A DNA stretch of 64,000 nucleotides, taken from positions 1-64,000 of the forward strand of contig DATCLS010000032.1 in the NCBI GenBank assembly GCA_036563805.1, read 5' to 3'. The notes under the pieces were generated by a model that saw nothing but the letters and a program-made list of their open reading frames with translations, was not told where the DNA came from and made no database searches. Shown one piece after another: positions 20,315-30,106 of the stretch. The position numbers were made by a program, and so were the translations under genes. This stretch comes from DATCLS01 sp036563805. GTDB taxonomy: Bacteria; Actinomycetota; Acidimicrobiia; Acidimicrobiales; VFJN01. The number at the start of each line of letters is the position of its first letter. Within the stretch, counting starts at the first letter, position 1.

Positions 20315-20445
20315 TGACGCCTACCGAAGGGGAGTAGCCCTGATGTGCGTCATCGTCAGCTCGGCCTCGCGGCCCGGTGACCACGGCCCGAGTGGCGGGC
20401 GAGACCTTCGGCTCGCAGTCCGCATGGTTTGCAGCCGGAGGTAAA
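20315..20445 (+). promoter_or_regulatory. yybP-ykoY family (Mn2+) riboswitch
   Basis: The 5' side AAGGGGAGTAGC (20327-20338) and 3' side GCGAGACCTTCGGCTCGC (about 20399-20416) are the two signature strands of the yybP-ykoY element, whose internal loops bind Mn2+. It directly precedes a TerC-family gene, the classic target. Binding of Mn2+ normally turns expression on. The ribosome site GGAGG at about 20437 lies at the end of the element, so control is probably translational. Confidence 0.85.
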
Positions 20446-20454
20446 CCCCCCACG

Positions 20455-21600
20455 ATGCTCGTCTCCCTCGCATCCTCGACCTCGGAGTCGAGCGGGAACT
20501 ACGCCAGCTTCCACGTCCCGATCTGGATCTGGCTCCTCTTCGTCGCGTTCATCTCGGCGCTCCTGGTCGGCGACCTGCTGCTGGTCCACCGCAAGCCGCA
20601 CGCGCCGACCACCAAGGAAGCCGCCATCGAGTCGGCCGTGTGGATCAGCATCGGCGTGGCGTTCACCGGCGTCGTGGCGTTCTGGCACGGCGGCCAGGCG
20701 GCCGGCGAGTACTTCTCGGGCTACCTGATCGAGAAGAGCCTCAGCGTCGACAACGTCTTCGTGTGGGCGCTGATCCTCAGCTACTTCGCGGTGCCCCGCG
20801 CCTACCAGTTCCGGGTGCTGTTCTGGGGCATCTTCGGGGCGCTCGTCCTGCGCTTCATCTTCATCTTCGCCGGCGTCGCCCTGCTCGAGCAGTTCGAGTG
20901 GATGCTGTTCGTGTTCGGCGCCTTCCTGCTGGTCACGGCGGCGCGGATGCTGCGCCACGACGACGAGGAGGTCCACCCCGAGCAGAACCCGGCGCTGCGC
21001 GTCGTGCGGCGGGTCATCCCCTCGACCACCGAGTATCGCGGCCAGCGCATGTTCATCCGGGAGAACGGCAAGTGGCTCGCCACCCCGCTCCTGGCGGTGC
21101 TGATCGTGGTCGAGACGAGCGACGTCGTGTTCGCCGTCGACTCGATCCCGGCCATCCTGGCGGTGAGCCGCGAGCAGTTCATCGTGTTCAGCTCGAACGC
21201 CTTCGCCATCCTCGGCCTGCGAGCGCTCTACTTCCTGCTGGCCGACCTGCGCGACCGGTTCACCTACCTCCAGCAGGGCCTGGCGGTCATCCTGGCCTTC
21301 GTCGGCGTCAAGATGATCGTCTCTCACTGGTACCACATGCCCACGGCCATCAGCCTGGGCGTGATCGCCGTCATCCTGGCCGCGTCGATCATCGTCTCGG
21401 TCAGGCGGGCACCCGCCGACGGCGAGGGTGAGGGGTCAGCTGACGGCGACGGTGGCGACGACGCCGCCGTCGGGGCCGCGTCCCGCAACGGCGAGGGCGT
21501 CACGGCCGTGAGCACCAACGGCGCATCGCCCGAGGCCGCGACCCGCCCCGCCCAGGCGCCGGCGTCGTCGCCGTCGGAGGCACGCCCCGAGTCCTCGTAG
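20455..21600 (+). CDS. TerC-family membrane protein (metal exporter)
   Basis: A 381-residue integral membrane protein of the TerC/Alx family, implicated in manganese export and metal loading of secreted proteins. About eight hydrophobic segments are seen. Conserved features are SLSVDNVFVWALI (acidic pair in a helix) and VVETSDVVFAVDSIPA, both lining the proposed ion path. The C-terminal 60 residues are Asp/Gly/Ser-rich and probably disordered. ATG at 20455 follows GGAGG after the riboswitch; the ORF extends upstream but that part overlaps the aptamer. The Mn2+ riboswitch strongly supports a role in Mn2+ detoxification. Confidence 0.92.
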   Translation: MLVSLASSTSESSGNYASFHVPIWIWLLFVAFISALLVGDLLLVHRKPHAPTTKEAAIESAVWISIGVAFTGVVAFWHGGQAAGEYFSGYLIEKSLSVDNVFVWALILSYFAVPRAYQFRVLFWGIFGALVLRFIFIFAGVALLEQFEWMLFVFGAFLLVTAARMLRHDDEEVHPEQNPALRVVRRVIPSTTEYRGQRMFIRENGKWLATPLLAVLIVVETSDVVFAVDSIPAILAVSREQFIVFSSNAFAILGLRALYFLLADLRDRFTYLQQGLAVILAFVGVKMIVSHWYHMPTAISLGVIAVILAASIIVSVRRAPADGEGEGSADGDGGDDAAVGAASRNGEGVTAVSTNGASPEAATRPAQAPASSPSEARPESS

Positions 21601-21624
21601 CGCCCGCCGGCGCTGTGGGCAGCC

Positions 21625-21651
21625 GGGGGCCGACCGTGCCCGACGGCCCCC
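21625..21651. terminator. Bidirectional hairpin between terC and the topoisomerase gene
   Basis: GGGGGCCG and CGGCCCCC (8 bp, 11-base loop) lie 24 bases after the terC stop and 6 bases beyond the convergent topoisomerase stop. Confidence 0.55.
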
Positions 21652-21657
21652 GACGGC

Positions 21658-22701
21658 TTACGGCGCCGGCTGCGCCCGCTCGTCGAGCAGGTGCAGCAGG
21701 CGCCGCTCGTCGGCCGACAGGCCGTAGCCGTCCCGGCGGGGGCCGGCCGTCCACAAGTCGGGGAGCGAGCCGTCGTCGAACGCGTCGACCACGGCCGGGT
21801 GGACGTACGACCGCTTCGCCACGGCCGGCGTGTTCCCCAGCACCTCGGACACGACGGCCATGACCTCGTTGACGGCCCGCTGCCGGCTCCGCTGGGCGGC
21901 CGGCCGGTCGGTCCCGACCAGCTCGCAGGCGGCGAGCAGCGTCCCGCCCCAGGTCCGGAACGACTTGGCGGTCAGGACCAGCCCGGAGCGCTCCCGCAGG
22001 TAGTCGTTGACGTCGGTGGAGGTGAGCGGCTCGGGCCGGTCGTCGTCGCCGACGTACTGGAACAGGACCTGGCCGGGCAGGTCTTGGCACCGCTTCACGA
22101 GCCGGGCCAGCCGCCGAGTCTCCAGCGTGACGTCCCACAGCCGCGAGCCCTTGCCCCGGAACCGGAACCGCAGGTCGGCGCCGTCGATCTCGGCGTGCCG
22201 GTCCCGCAGCGTGGTGAGCCCGAACGTGCGGTTGTCGCGGGCGTACTCCTCGTTGCCGACCCGCACGAACGTCTCCTCGAGCAGCGACACGACCAGGGCG
22301 GCCACCCGCTCGCGGGGGAGGCCGGGCAGGCGCAGGTCGGTCTCGATCCGGTCGCGCAAGCGCCCCAGCTGGTGGCCGAAGGCGGCCAGCTCGTCGAACT
22401 TGGCCCGCTCCCGCTCCTCCCGGTAGTCGGGGTGGTAGCGGTAGACCTTGCGGCCCCGCGAGTCCCGGCCCGTGGCCTGGAGGTGGCCGTTGCGGTCCGG
22501 GCAGATCCACACGTCGGTCCAGGCCGGCGGGATGGCCAGGGTCCGGATGCGGTGCAGCTCGGCGCCGTTGACCGGCTCGCCGGTCGCTGCGTCGACGTAG
22601 CGGAACCGCCTGCGGCCGAGCCGGCGGATCCCGGGCTCCGCGTCCGTGACGAACCGCAGGTCGCTCACCCCGGTCGTGTGCCCCGCCCGGCGACCGGCCA
22701 T
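21658..22701 (-). CDS. DNA topoisomerase IB (poxvirus-like)
   Basis: A 347-residue type IB topoisomerase, which nicks one DNA strand through a 3'-phosphotyrosine and relaxes supercoils. The N-terminal domain has the conserved RRFRYVDAATGEPV and RIRTLAIPPAWTDVWICP. The catalytic domain has RVGNEEYARDNRTFGLTTLR, a FRGKGSR Lys strand, SFRTWGGT and the nucleophile Tyr in AKRSYVHPAVVDAF. The length matches bacterial poxvirus-type enzymes. The start at 22701 fits the family; an internal start near VSDLRFV is possible. It stands alone. Confidence 0.93.
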   Translation of the reverse strand: MAGRRAGHTTGVSDLRFVTDAEPGIRRLGRRRFRYVDAATGEPVNGAELHRIRTLAIPPAWTDVWICPDRNGHLQATGRDSRGRKVYRYHPDYREERERAKFDELAAFGHQLGRLRDRIETDLRLPGLPRERVAALVVSLLEETFVRVGNEEYARDNRTFGLTTLRDRHAEIDGADLRFRFRGKGSRLWDVTLETRRLARLVKRCQDLPGQVLFQYVGDDDRPEPLTSTDVNDYLRERSGLVLTAKSFRTWGGTLLAACELVGTDRPAAQRSRQRAVNEVMAVVSEVLGNTPAVAKRSYVHPAVVDAFDDGSLPDLWTAGPRRDGYGLSADERRLLHLLDERAQPAP

Positions 22702-23112
22702 GCGCGGTCGGGGCGCTCGGCCGGAGGCGGCGCGCCCGCCGACCAGCGCGCCGGGCCCGGCGTCGAGGGCCGTCGGGCCCGGCGGCCAGGGCCGGCGCGA
22801 TGCGCGGCCGGTGATCCACCGCCGGGGCGGTCGGCGGAACTAGCGTCCTGACTCCGGTCCACCACGACAGCTCGCAGCCGGTCGAGAGGGGAGACTCGGC
22901 CGGCCGCGACAGCACCCGCCGGGGACCCGGCCATCGCCGCCGCCCCGGCGGGTGCACTCCTGTCAGCGCCCGTGTCGGCGTCCGTCGCGGTGGCCGGCCT
23001 CGTCGGCGCCGCCCGTGCGGCCACTGCGGCGCCCGCCGGCGCGGCCCCGGGGTCCACGGCCGGCCCGCCGGCGCGGCCCCGGGGTCCACGGCCGTCCTCC
23101 GGTCCGGCCTCC
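22702..23112. other. Intergenic region with a tandem repeat
   Basis: The gap lies between the topoisomerase start and the ABC permease stop. No gene is supported in it. It contains the 32-bp tandem duplication at 23031-23094. The plus-strand frame through it is a low-complexity Ala/Gly/Pro sequence without family resemblance. Confidence 0.5.
23031..23094. repeat. Perfect 32-bp tandem duplication
   Basis: The unit starting GCCCGCCGGCGCGGCCCCGG occurs at 23031-23062 and 23063-23094 without a mismatch. A partial, weaker copy may precede it. It lies just downstream of the ABC permease gene and may be a recent slippage product. Confidence 0.9.
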
Positions 23113-23940
23113 TCAGGCCGCCCGGCGGTAGCGGCGGACGGCCAGCGTGCCGAACACGGCCACGATGCCCAGCGACCAGGCGATCGAGGCGGCTGCCGAC
23201 CAGCCGACGGGCTGGCCGAGCACCAGGGCCCGGGCGGCGTCGACGGTGGCGCTCACCGGCTGATGGTCGGCGAAGGCCTGGAGCCAGCCGGGCATCAGGT
23301 CGGTGTCGACGAACGCGGAGGAGGCGAACGTCAGCGGGAACAGCACGGGGAAGATGGCCGCCTGGGCCGACTCGGCGTTGCGGGCGCCGAGGCCGATCGT
23401 GGCCATCAACCACGACAGGGCGTACCCGAACGCCAGCACCAGCACGATGGCGGCCAGGAAGTCGAGCACGCCGCCGTCGGGCCGGAACCCGACCAGGAAG
23501 CCGACCACGGTCATGAGCACGACGACGAACAGGTTGCGGACGGCGTCGGCCAGCGTGCGGCCGGCCAGCACCGCCGAGCGGGCCGTGGGCAGCGACCGGA
23601 ACCGCTCGATCAGGCCCTTGCTCAGGTCCTCGGCCAAGCCGATGCCGGTCGCCATCGCCCCGAACACCACCGTCTGCACGAAGATGCCGGGCATCAGGTA
23701 GTTCACGTAGTCGATCGACGGGTTGCCGAGCCGGATCGAGTCGCCGAACACGTACCGGAACAGCAGCACGAACATGATCGGCTGGATGGTGGAGAACACC
23801 AGCAGCTGGGGCAGCCGCACGTACGTGAGCAGGTTGCGCCAGGTGACGGCGAGGGCGTCGGACACGGCGTAGCCGAGCGCCTCGCGGCGGGCCGAGCCGA
23901 CGCCGGCCTCGGCGGGGAGGGGGACGGTCGTGGCGGTCAT
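23113..23940 (-). CDS. ABC-2 type transporter permease (DrrB-like)
   Basis: A 275-residue membrane protein of the ABC-2 family. It has six hydrophobic segments, the first after TWRNLLTYVRLPQLLVFSTI. The family motif GLIERFRSLPTARSAVLAGR lies in the first cytoplasmic loop. It forms an exporter with the ATPase encoded just upstream, with which it overlaps by ATGA (23937-23940). Homologues export antibiotics such as daunorubicin, or lipids; the substrate here is unknown. ATG is at 23938-23940. Confidence 0.9.
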   Translation of the reverse strand: MTATTVPLPAEAGVGSARREALGYAVSDALAVTWRNLLTYVRLPQLLVFSTIQPIMFVLLFRYVFGDSIRLGNPSIDYVNYLMPGIFVQTVVFGAMATGIGLAEDLSKGLIERFRSLPTARSAVLAGRTLADAVRNLFVVVLMTVVGFLVGFRPDGGVLDFLAAIVLVLAFGYALSWLMATIGLGARNAESAQAAIFPVLFPLTFASSAFVDTDLMPGWLQAFADHQPVSATVDAARALVLGQPVGWSAAASIAWSLGIVAVFGTLAVRRYRRAA

Positions 23941-25028
23941 GCGGCACCTCGGGAGTCGTGCGGGGCCGGGCCGCTGGCGCCGGCCGGGGAGGCGGATGCG
24001 GGAGTGGATCCGTCGGCGGTGCGGCGGGAACGTCGGCCGCCCGGCCCGTCGGCGGTGCCGGCGCCGAGCTCGCTCCCGGCGGCGGGCCCGCTCTCGGCGC
24101 GGTGGCCCGTGAGGGCGAGGAAGACGTCGTCGAGGCTGGGCTCGCGCACGGCCAGCGAGGCCGGGACGAGCCCGGCGGCGTCGACGGTCCGCAGCACGCC
24201 GACCAGCGCCCGGGCGCCGTCGTCGACCGGCAGCTCGACGCGGGCACCGTCGACCTTGGCCGGCCCGGGACCGCCGGACGCCAGCGCGGCCGCGGCCTGC
24301 CGGGCCGTCGCCGGGTCGTCGTACGCCATGTCGACGACCGTGCTGCCCAGGCCGGACTTGAGCTCGGCCGGGGTGCCCTCGGCGATGACCTGGCCGCGGT
24401 CGACCACCGCCACGCGGTCGGCCAGCCGGTCGGCCTCCTCCAGGTACTGGGTCGTGAGCAGCAGCGTCGACCCCTCGGCCACCAGCTCCTCGATGACCCC
24501 CCACAGGTCCTGCCGGCTGGCCGGGTCGAGCCCGGTGGTCGGCTCGTCGAGGAACAGGACCGGCGGACGGTGCACGAGGGCGGCCGCCAGGTCGAGGCGC
24601 CGTCGCATGCCGCCCGAGTAGGTGGAGGCCGGGCGGTTGGCCGCCTCGCCCAGGCCGAAGCGCTCGAGCAGCTCGTCGGCCCGGGCCCGGAGGTGGCGCC
24701 GGGGGAGGTGGGCGAGTCGGCCGACCAGCTGGAGGTTCTCGCGGCCGGTCAGGTTCTCGTCGACGGCGGCGAACTGGCCGGCCAGCCCGATGCGCTGGCG
24801 GACCGCCCGGGCGTGCGTGGTGACGTCGAGCCCGAGCACCTCGGCCCGGCCGGTGTCGGGGCGGAGGATCGTCGTGAGGATGCGGACGGCGGTCGTCTTG
24901 CCGGCCCCGTTCGGCCCCAGCAGGCCGAAGACGGTGCCGGGGGCGACCTCGAGATCGATGCCGGCCAGGGCCCTGACGTCGCCGAACTGCTTCGCCAGGC
25001 CCTCGGCCCTGATGGCGGGATGACTCAT
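23937..25028 (-). CDS. ABC transporter ATP-binding protein (DrrA-like)
   Basis: A 363-residue ATPase. Walker A is GLLGPNGAGKTTAVRIL; the Q-loop is IGLAGQFAAVDENLTGREN; the signature is YSGGMRRRLDLAAALVH; Walker B is VLFLDEPTTGLDP; the H-loop Thr-Gln replaces His in LLLTTQYLEEADRLADR, as in DrrA-type proteins. The C-terminal domain (SLDDVFLALTGHRAE) is typical of drug-export ATPases, followed by a Ser/Pro/Gly-rich tail. ATG at 25026-25028 has GAAGGTG at proper spacing; an in-frame ATG at 25052 lies inside an operator-like repeat. The divergent MarR gene is the likely regulator. Confidence 0.93.
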   Translation of the reverse strand: MSHPAIRAEGLAKQFGDVRALAGIDLEVAPGTVFGLLGPNGAGKTTAVRILTTILRPDTGRAEVLGLDVTTHARAVRQRIGLAGQFAAVDENLTGRENLQLVGRLAHLPRRHLRARADELLERFGLGEAANRPASTYSGGMRRRLDLAAALVHRPPVLFLDEPTTGLDPASRQDLWGVIEELVAEGSTLLLTTQYLEEADRLADRVAVVDRGQVIAEGTPAELKSGLGSTVVDMAYDDPATARQAAAALASGGPGPAKVDGARVELPVDDGARALVGVLRTVDAAGLVPASLAVREPSLDDVFLALTGHRAESGPAAGSELGAGTADGPGGRRSRRTADGSTPASASPAGASGPAPHDSRGAA

Positions 25029-25045
25029 GGCGCGCACCTTCGCGC

Positions 25046-25058
25046 CAATCATTGATTG
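25046..25058. promoter_or_regulatory. 13-bp palindrome, candidate MarR operator 1
   Basis: CAATCA-T-TGATTG is a perfect inverted repeat between the divergent ABC exporter and MarR genes, in an AT-rich stretch unusual for this genome. Confidence 0.6.
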
Positions 25059-25061
25059 GAG

Positions 25062-25089
25062 TCAACGATCTTTTTCTGGAAATCGTTGA
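25062..25089. promoter_or_regulatory. Inverted repeat, candidate MarR operator 2
   Basis: TCAACGAT (25062-25069) and ATCGTTGA (25082-25089) form perfect 8-bp arms separated by 12 bases. With the adjacent palindrome this gives two possible dimer sites in the shared regulatory region. Confidence 0.55.
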
Positions 25090-25116
25090 TCCTGCACAAA
25101 TACCTGGTGGGGGCGC

Positions 25117-25122
25117 TACGCT
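25117..25122 (+). promoter_or_regulatory. -10-like TACGCT before the MarR gene
   Basis: TACGCT ends 7 bases before GTG 25130, and TGCACA lies 18 bases upstream. The geometry suggests a leaderless mRNA. Confidence 0.4.
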
Positions 25123-25129
25123 CCTGGCC

Positions 25130-25807
25130 GTGGACCCGGAGGATGCTGGCTGCGAGATCTGGCGGGCGATCGCCGACCTGTTCTTCTCGGCCGAGAACCA
25201 GGCCCGGTTCTTCCAGGCCGCTGTCGACCTCCGGATCACGCCGCCGACGCTCAAGGCCCTCCTCGACCTGGAACCCGACGAGTCCGTCCCCATGCGGCGG
25301 CTGGCCGACGAGTGGGGCTGCGACGCCTCCTTCGTCACGGTGACCGTCGACAACCTCGAGCAGCAGGGCTACGCCGAGCGCCGGGTGGCCGAGCACGACC
25401 GGCGGGTCAAGACCGTCCAGCTCACCCCCGAGGGCGTCGCCGCCCGCGAGCGGGCGATCGCCTGCGTCTACGGCCCCCGCCGGGGGTTCTACGACCTCGC
25501 GCCCGACGAGCGGGTCACGCTGGCCACGCTGCTGCGCAAGCTGGCCGATGCCCAGGCCGTCCACGACCAGGAGCTGGTGGCCAGCGGCCAGGCGCCGCCG
25601 TTCCGGGCCGGGCCGCCGGTCGGGCACCGGGGCCCGTGGGGGCGCGGCCCCCACGCCGCCAAGCGGCGCGGCCCCGACGCCGGCGAGTCGTGGCGCGACC
25701 ACCTGGCAGCCCACCGTGAGGAGCTCCGCCAGCTGCGCGACGAGCTGTCCCGGGTCCGGGCCGAGGTGAAGGCCCAGCTCCGAAGCCACCGCAGCCCGCC
25801 CGGGTAG
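25130..25807 (+). CDS. MarR-family transcriptional regulator
   Basis: A 225-residue winged-helix protein. The helix-turn-helix is MRRLADEWGCDASFVTVTVD and the wing is RRVAEHDRRVKTVQLTPEG, with the conserved Asp-Arg-Arg of MarR proteins. The N-terminal dimerisation helices are normal. The C-terminal 65 residues are an unusual basic extension with a final coiled-coil-like helix (HREELRQLRDELSRVRAEVK). GTG at 25130 is chosen; the TTG-initiated longer frame would run through the operator repeats. It is divergent from the ABC exporter pair, which it probably represses together with itself. Confidence 0.88.
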   Translation: MDPEDAGCEIWRAIADLFFSAENQARFFQAAVDLRITPPTLKALLDLEPDESVPMRRLADEWGCDASFVTVTVDNLEQQGYAERRVAEHDRRVKTVQLTPEGVAARERAIACVYGPRRGFYDLAPDERVTLATLLRKLADAQAVHDQELVASGQAPPFRAGPPVGHRGPWGRGPHAAKRRGPDAGESWRDHLAAHREELRQLRDELSRVRAEVKAQLRSHRSPPG

Positions 25808-25819
25808 CCTCCCCGGGCG

Positions 25820-27987
25820 ATGGGCATCGTCGACGAGGATGTGGCTGCTGTCCGGGCTGCATCCGACATCGTCGCGGTGATCAGCCAGTACACCCAGCTC
25901 CGCAAGGTCGGCCGCCGCTTCCAGGGCCTGTGCCCGTTCCACAGCGAGAAGACGCCGTCCTTCTCGGTCAACGCCGAGGACGGGCTCTACTACTGCTTCG
26001 GGTGCCAGGCCTCCGGCGACGTGTTCACGTTCGTGCAGGAGGTCGAGCACATCGACTTCCCCAGCGCGGTCGAGCGCCTGGCGGCCAAGCTCGGCAAGAC
26101 CCTGCGCTACACCGACCGCAGCGAGGGCGAGGGGCGGCGGAAGCGGGCCCGGCTCTACGAGATCATGAGCCAGGCCGTCGAGTGGTACCACGAGCGGCTG
26201 CTGACCGGGCCCGACGCCGGCCCGGCCCGGCGCTACCTGCGGGAGCGGGGGCTCGACGGCGACGTCGTTCGCGAGTTCAAGATCGGCTGGGCACCCGACT
26301 CGTGGGACGACCTGTGCCGGGCCCTGCGGCTCGACCGCCGCACGGCCGAGGAGACCGGGTTGGGGCGCCTGAACCGGCGGGGCCGGCTGCAGGACCACTT
26401 CCGGGCCCGGATCATGTTCCCGATCCACGACGACCAGGGGCGACCCATCAGCTTCGGGGGTCGGCTGCTGCCCGGCACCGAGCGGCCCGGCAACCAGGGC
26501 AAGTACCAGAACACGACCGAGACGCCGCTCTACAACAAGAGCCGGGTCCTCTACGGCCTCGACCGGGCCAAGGCCGCCATGGTCACCGCCGGCACGGCGG
26601 TGGTGTGCGAGGGCTACACCGACGTGATCGGGTTCCACCGGTCCGGCGTGCCCCTGGCCGTCGCCACGTGCGGCACCGCCCTGACCGACGACCACGTCGC
26701 CCTGCTGCGCCGGTTCGCCCGCCGGTTCGTGGTCGCCTTCGACGCCGACAGCGCCGGGCAGGCGGCGGCCGACCGGTTCTACCGCTGGGAGCGCGAGCAC
26801 GACCTGGAGGTGGCCGTCGCCGACCTGCCCCCGGGGCAGGACCCGGCCGACGTCGCCCAGGCCGACCCCGAGCGGCTGCACGCCGCCGTCGAGAACGCCC
26901 GGCCGTTCCTGCGGTTCCGGCTCGACCGGGTGTTCGCGGCCGCCGACCTCAGCACCCCCGAGGGCCGGGCCCGGGCGGCCGACGCGGCGCTGGCCGTGGT
27001 GGCCGAGCACCCGGACGTCATGGTGCGCGACCAGTACCTGCTGGACGTCGGGTCGCGCTGCCGCATCGACGCCGAGCGGCTGCGCGAGCCGCTGGAGCGG
27101 CACCGGGCCGCGCTGCGGGCCGGGCGGGGGAGGGGCCGTTCCGGCGGGTCGGGCCGGGCCGGCTCGGGCCGGCGGGGGTCCGGCTGGTCGGGCGGGCGCC
27201 GCGCCGACGGTCCGGGCGCCGGGGGGCGCGGACCCGGCCGATCCGGCGCGTCGGGGCCGGGGGCCGGCGCCGGGCGTCGGGGCCAGCCGGGCCGGGATGG
27301 CGGGGGCCGGGCGTCCGCCGGGTACGGGGCGCAGGGCGGTGCCGGGCCGGGTGGCGGGCCGCTGCCCTACGACGAGCCGCCGCCCCACGACGAGCCGCCT
27401 CCGTACGGGGAGCCACCGCCCTACGACGGGCCGCCGCCCTACGGGGAGCCGGCCGGGCCCGGGCGCGGGCGCGCCGGGCGCGCCGGCGGGTCGGGCGGCG
27501 CCGGGCGGGCGAGCACTGGCCGCCGCGGGCCGGCCCGGGCGTCCACGACCGCCGGCCCCGCCCTGGAGGTCCTGCGCCACGCCGTCCACGACCTCGGCTC
27601 GGTCGGGCCGTGGGTGGACCCGATCCTGTTCGACGACCCCGTCCACGCCGCTGTCTACCGCACGCTGCTGGAGGGCGGCGGCCCGGGCCTCGACCCCCAC
27701 GACCGGGAGGCGGAGCCGTCCGCCGAGACCAACCTGATGAACCGGCTGGCGGTGGAGGAGCCCGTGGGCGAGCCGCTCGACGCCGTCCGCCGCCTGCTCA
27801 TGGAGGTGGCGCGGCGCGAGCTGCACCTCCGCAAGGTGACGATCGCCACCGCCGACGACCCGTCCACGGCGCTGGCCGAGGCCGCCTTCCTGGGCGCGAC
27901 GATCAACGAGCTGCGTGATCCCACCGCCACGACGGAAGTTGCCGGCCGATTGCTAGCCTGGCTGCGGCAACGGGTTGGAGACGGGGG

Positions 27988-27991
<4 letters not shown>
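25820..27991 (+). CDS. dnaG: DNA primase
   Basis: A 723-residue primase that makes RNA primers at the replication fork. The CHC2 zinc domain has CPFHSEKTPSF and YYCFGCQASGD. The RNA polymerase core follows (GRLQDHFRARIMFPI), and the TOPRIM acidic motifs are VCEGYTDVIGFH and VAFDADSAGQAA. The C-terminal helicase-binding domain (about 575-723) is joined by an unusually long low-complexity linker (about 430-575), first Gly/Arg/Ser-rich, then five Pro-Pro-(Pro)-Tyr/His-containing repeats. ATG at 25820 is 12 bases after the MarR stop. It overlaps the sigma factor gene by ATGA, the core of the macromolecular synthesis operon. Confidence 0.96.
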
Positions 27992-29337
<1,346 letters not shown>

Positions 29338-29455
29338 CGCCGCACGGGGCTGGTCGGCGCTGGCGGCGGGTTGGGGCCCGCTGTGGGGCCTCGCGGCGCC
29401 GTGGGATGTGGTCCCAGGGGTGCGCGGGGGCCTGCTATCCTGCGACTTCCGCCTT

Positions 29456-29528
29456 TCCGGGGTAGCTCAATCGGCAGAGCAATCGGCTGTTAACCGAGCG
29501 GTTGTGGGTTCGAGTCCCACCCCCGGAG
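29456..29528 (+). tRNA. tRNA-Asn (GTT)
   Basis: The acceptor stem TCCGGGG/CCCCGGA (7 bp) is complete, with discriminator G. The anticodon loop CTGTTAA (29487-29493) has anticodon GTT at 29489-29491. The T-arm GTGGG-TTCGAGT-CCCAC is perfect. No CCA is encoded. Confidence 0.95.
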
Positions 29529-29536
29529 CTTCGACT

Positions 29537-29609
29537 GGGCCTGTAGCTCAGTGGTCAGAGCAGCCGACTCATAATCGGTAGGTCGTGGGTTCGATCCCCA
29601 CCGGGCCCA
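29537..29609 (+). tRNA. tRNA-Met (CAT), elongator type
   Basis: The acceptor stem GGGCCTG/CGGGCCC has one G-T pair, and the discriminator is A. The anticodon loop CTCATAA has CAT at 29570-29572. The T-arm is GTGGG-TTCGATC-CCCAC. The first pair is G-C, so it is not an initiator; a tRNA-Ile2 read through lysidine cannot be excluded. Its 3' half is repeated exactly at 32407-32445. Confidence 0.9.
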
Positions 29610-29612
29610 CGG
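29574..29612. repeat. attL-like copy: 3' part of tRNA-Met
   Basis: This 39-bp segment, beginning ATCGGTAGGTCGTGGG, is identical to 32407-32445. It covers the tRNA from the anticodon stem to 3 bases past the discriminator. It is the left border of a tRNA-targeted island. Confidence 0.85.
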
Positions 29613-30106
29613 TGAACCCCCAGGTCAGAGGTATCTTTCGGCCTCGACTGGCGCTTGTCCAGGTGCCTACCGGCGTTCGGTGCACCCTGCGGCCACCCGG
29701 GGAGCAGATGCGGGTGGCGAGGGCACTGAATTCGGCTCGGAGTCTGCGATGGCGGGGGAGTGCAGGACGATCCGCTCGCTGATCTCGATCGTCCCGGCGG
29801 TCTGCCACGGGCAGCCGTGCATCAAAGGCCCGTGTCATGGTGTCTGAGCCCTAACGGCCGGGATCCGCTGGGACCTGCTCGGCCCCGGGCGTAGGTCGGC
29901 GCCGCCCACGGGTCCGTGGACTGGGTTGACACGTCTGCCTGAAATTCCGACCATTATTGACGGAGACACCGTCTGCCGCACGTACTATCGGCATTCAGTC
30001 GTCTCCGGCGCACCGGGCGCCGAGCATCTGCTGGACCGAACGACGCACGACGACACCATCCGCACGCTGGGGCCGGTGCGGGGCGATCCGCAAGGGGGCA
30101 ACGCCC
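29613..30106. other. Leader region of the island with promoter-like hexamers
   Basis: No gene is supported here. The stretch 29921-30000 is more AT-rich and contains TTGACA (29926-29931) and TTGACG (29957-29962), with CATTAT-like and TACTAT sequences downstream at somewhat long spacing. These are likely to drive the glycosidase gene, but the exact promoter is unclear. Confidence 0.4.

Noticed and set aside
29569..29838. Minus-strand ORF ending in ...GPVGIEPTTYRL over tRNA-Met
   Set aside because: This peptide is the antisense translation of the tRNA gene; the same ending appears at 32402-33151 over the duplicated tRNA end. It is a known annotation artefact.
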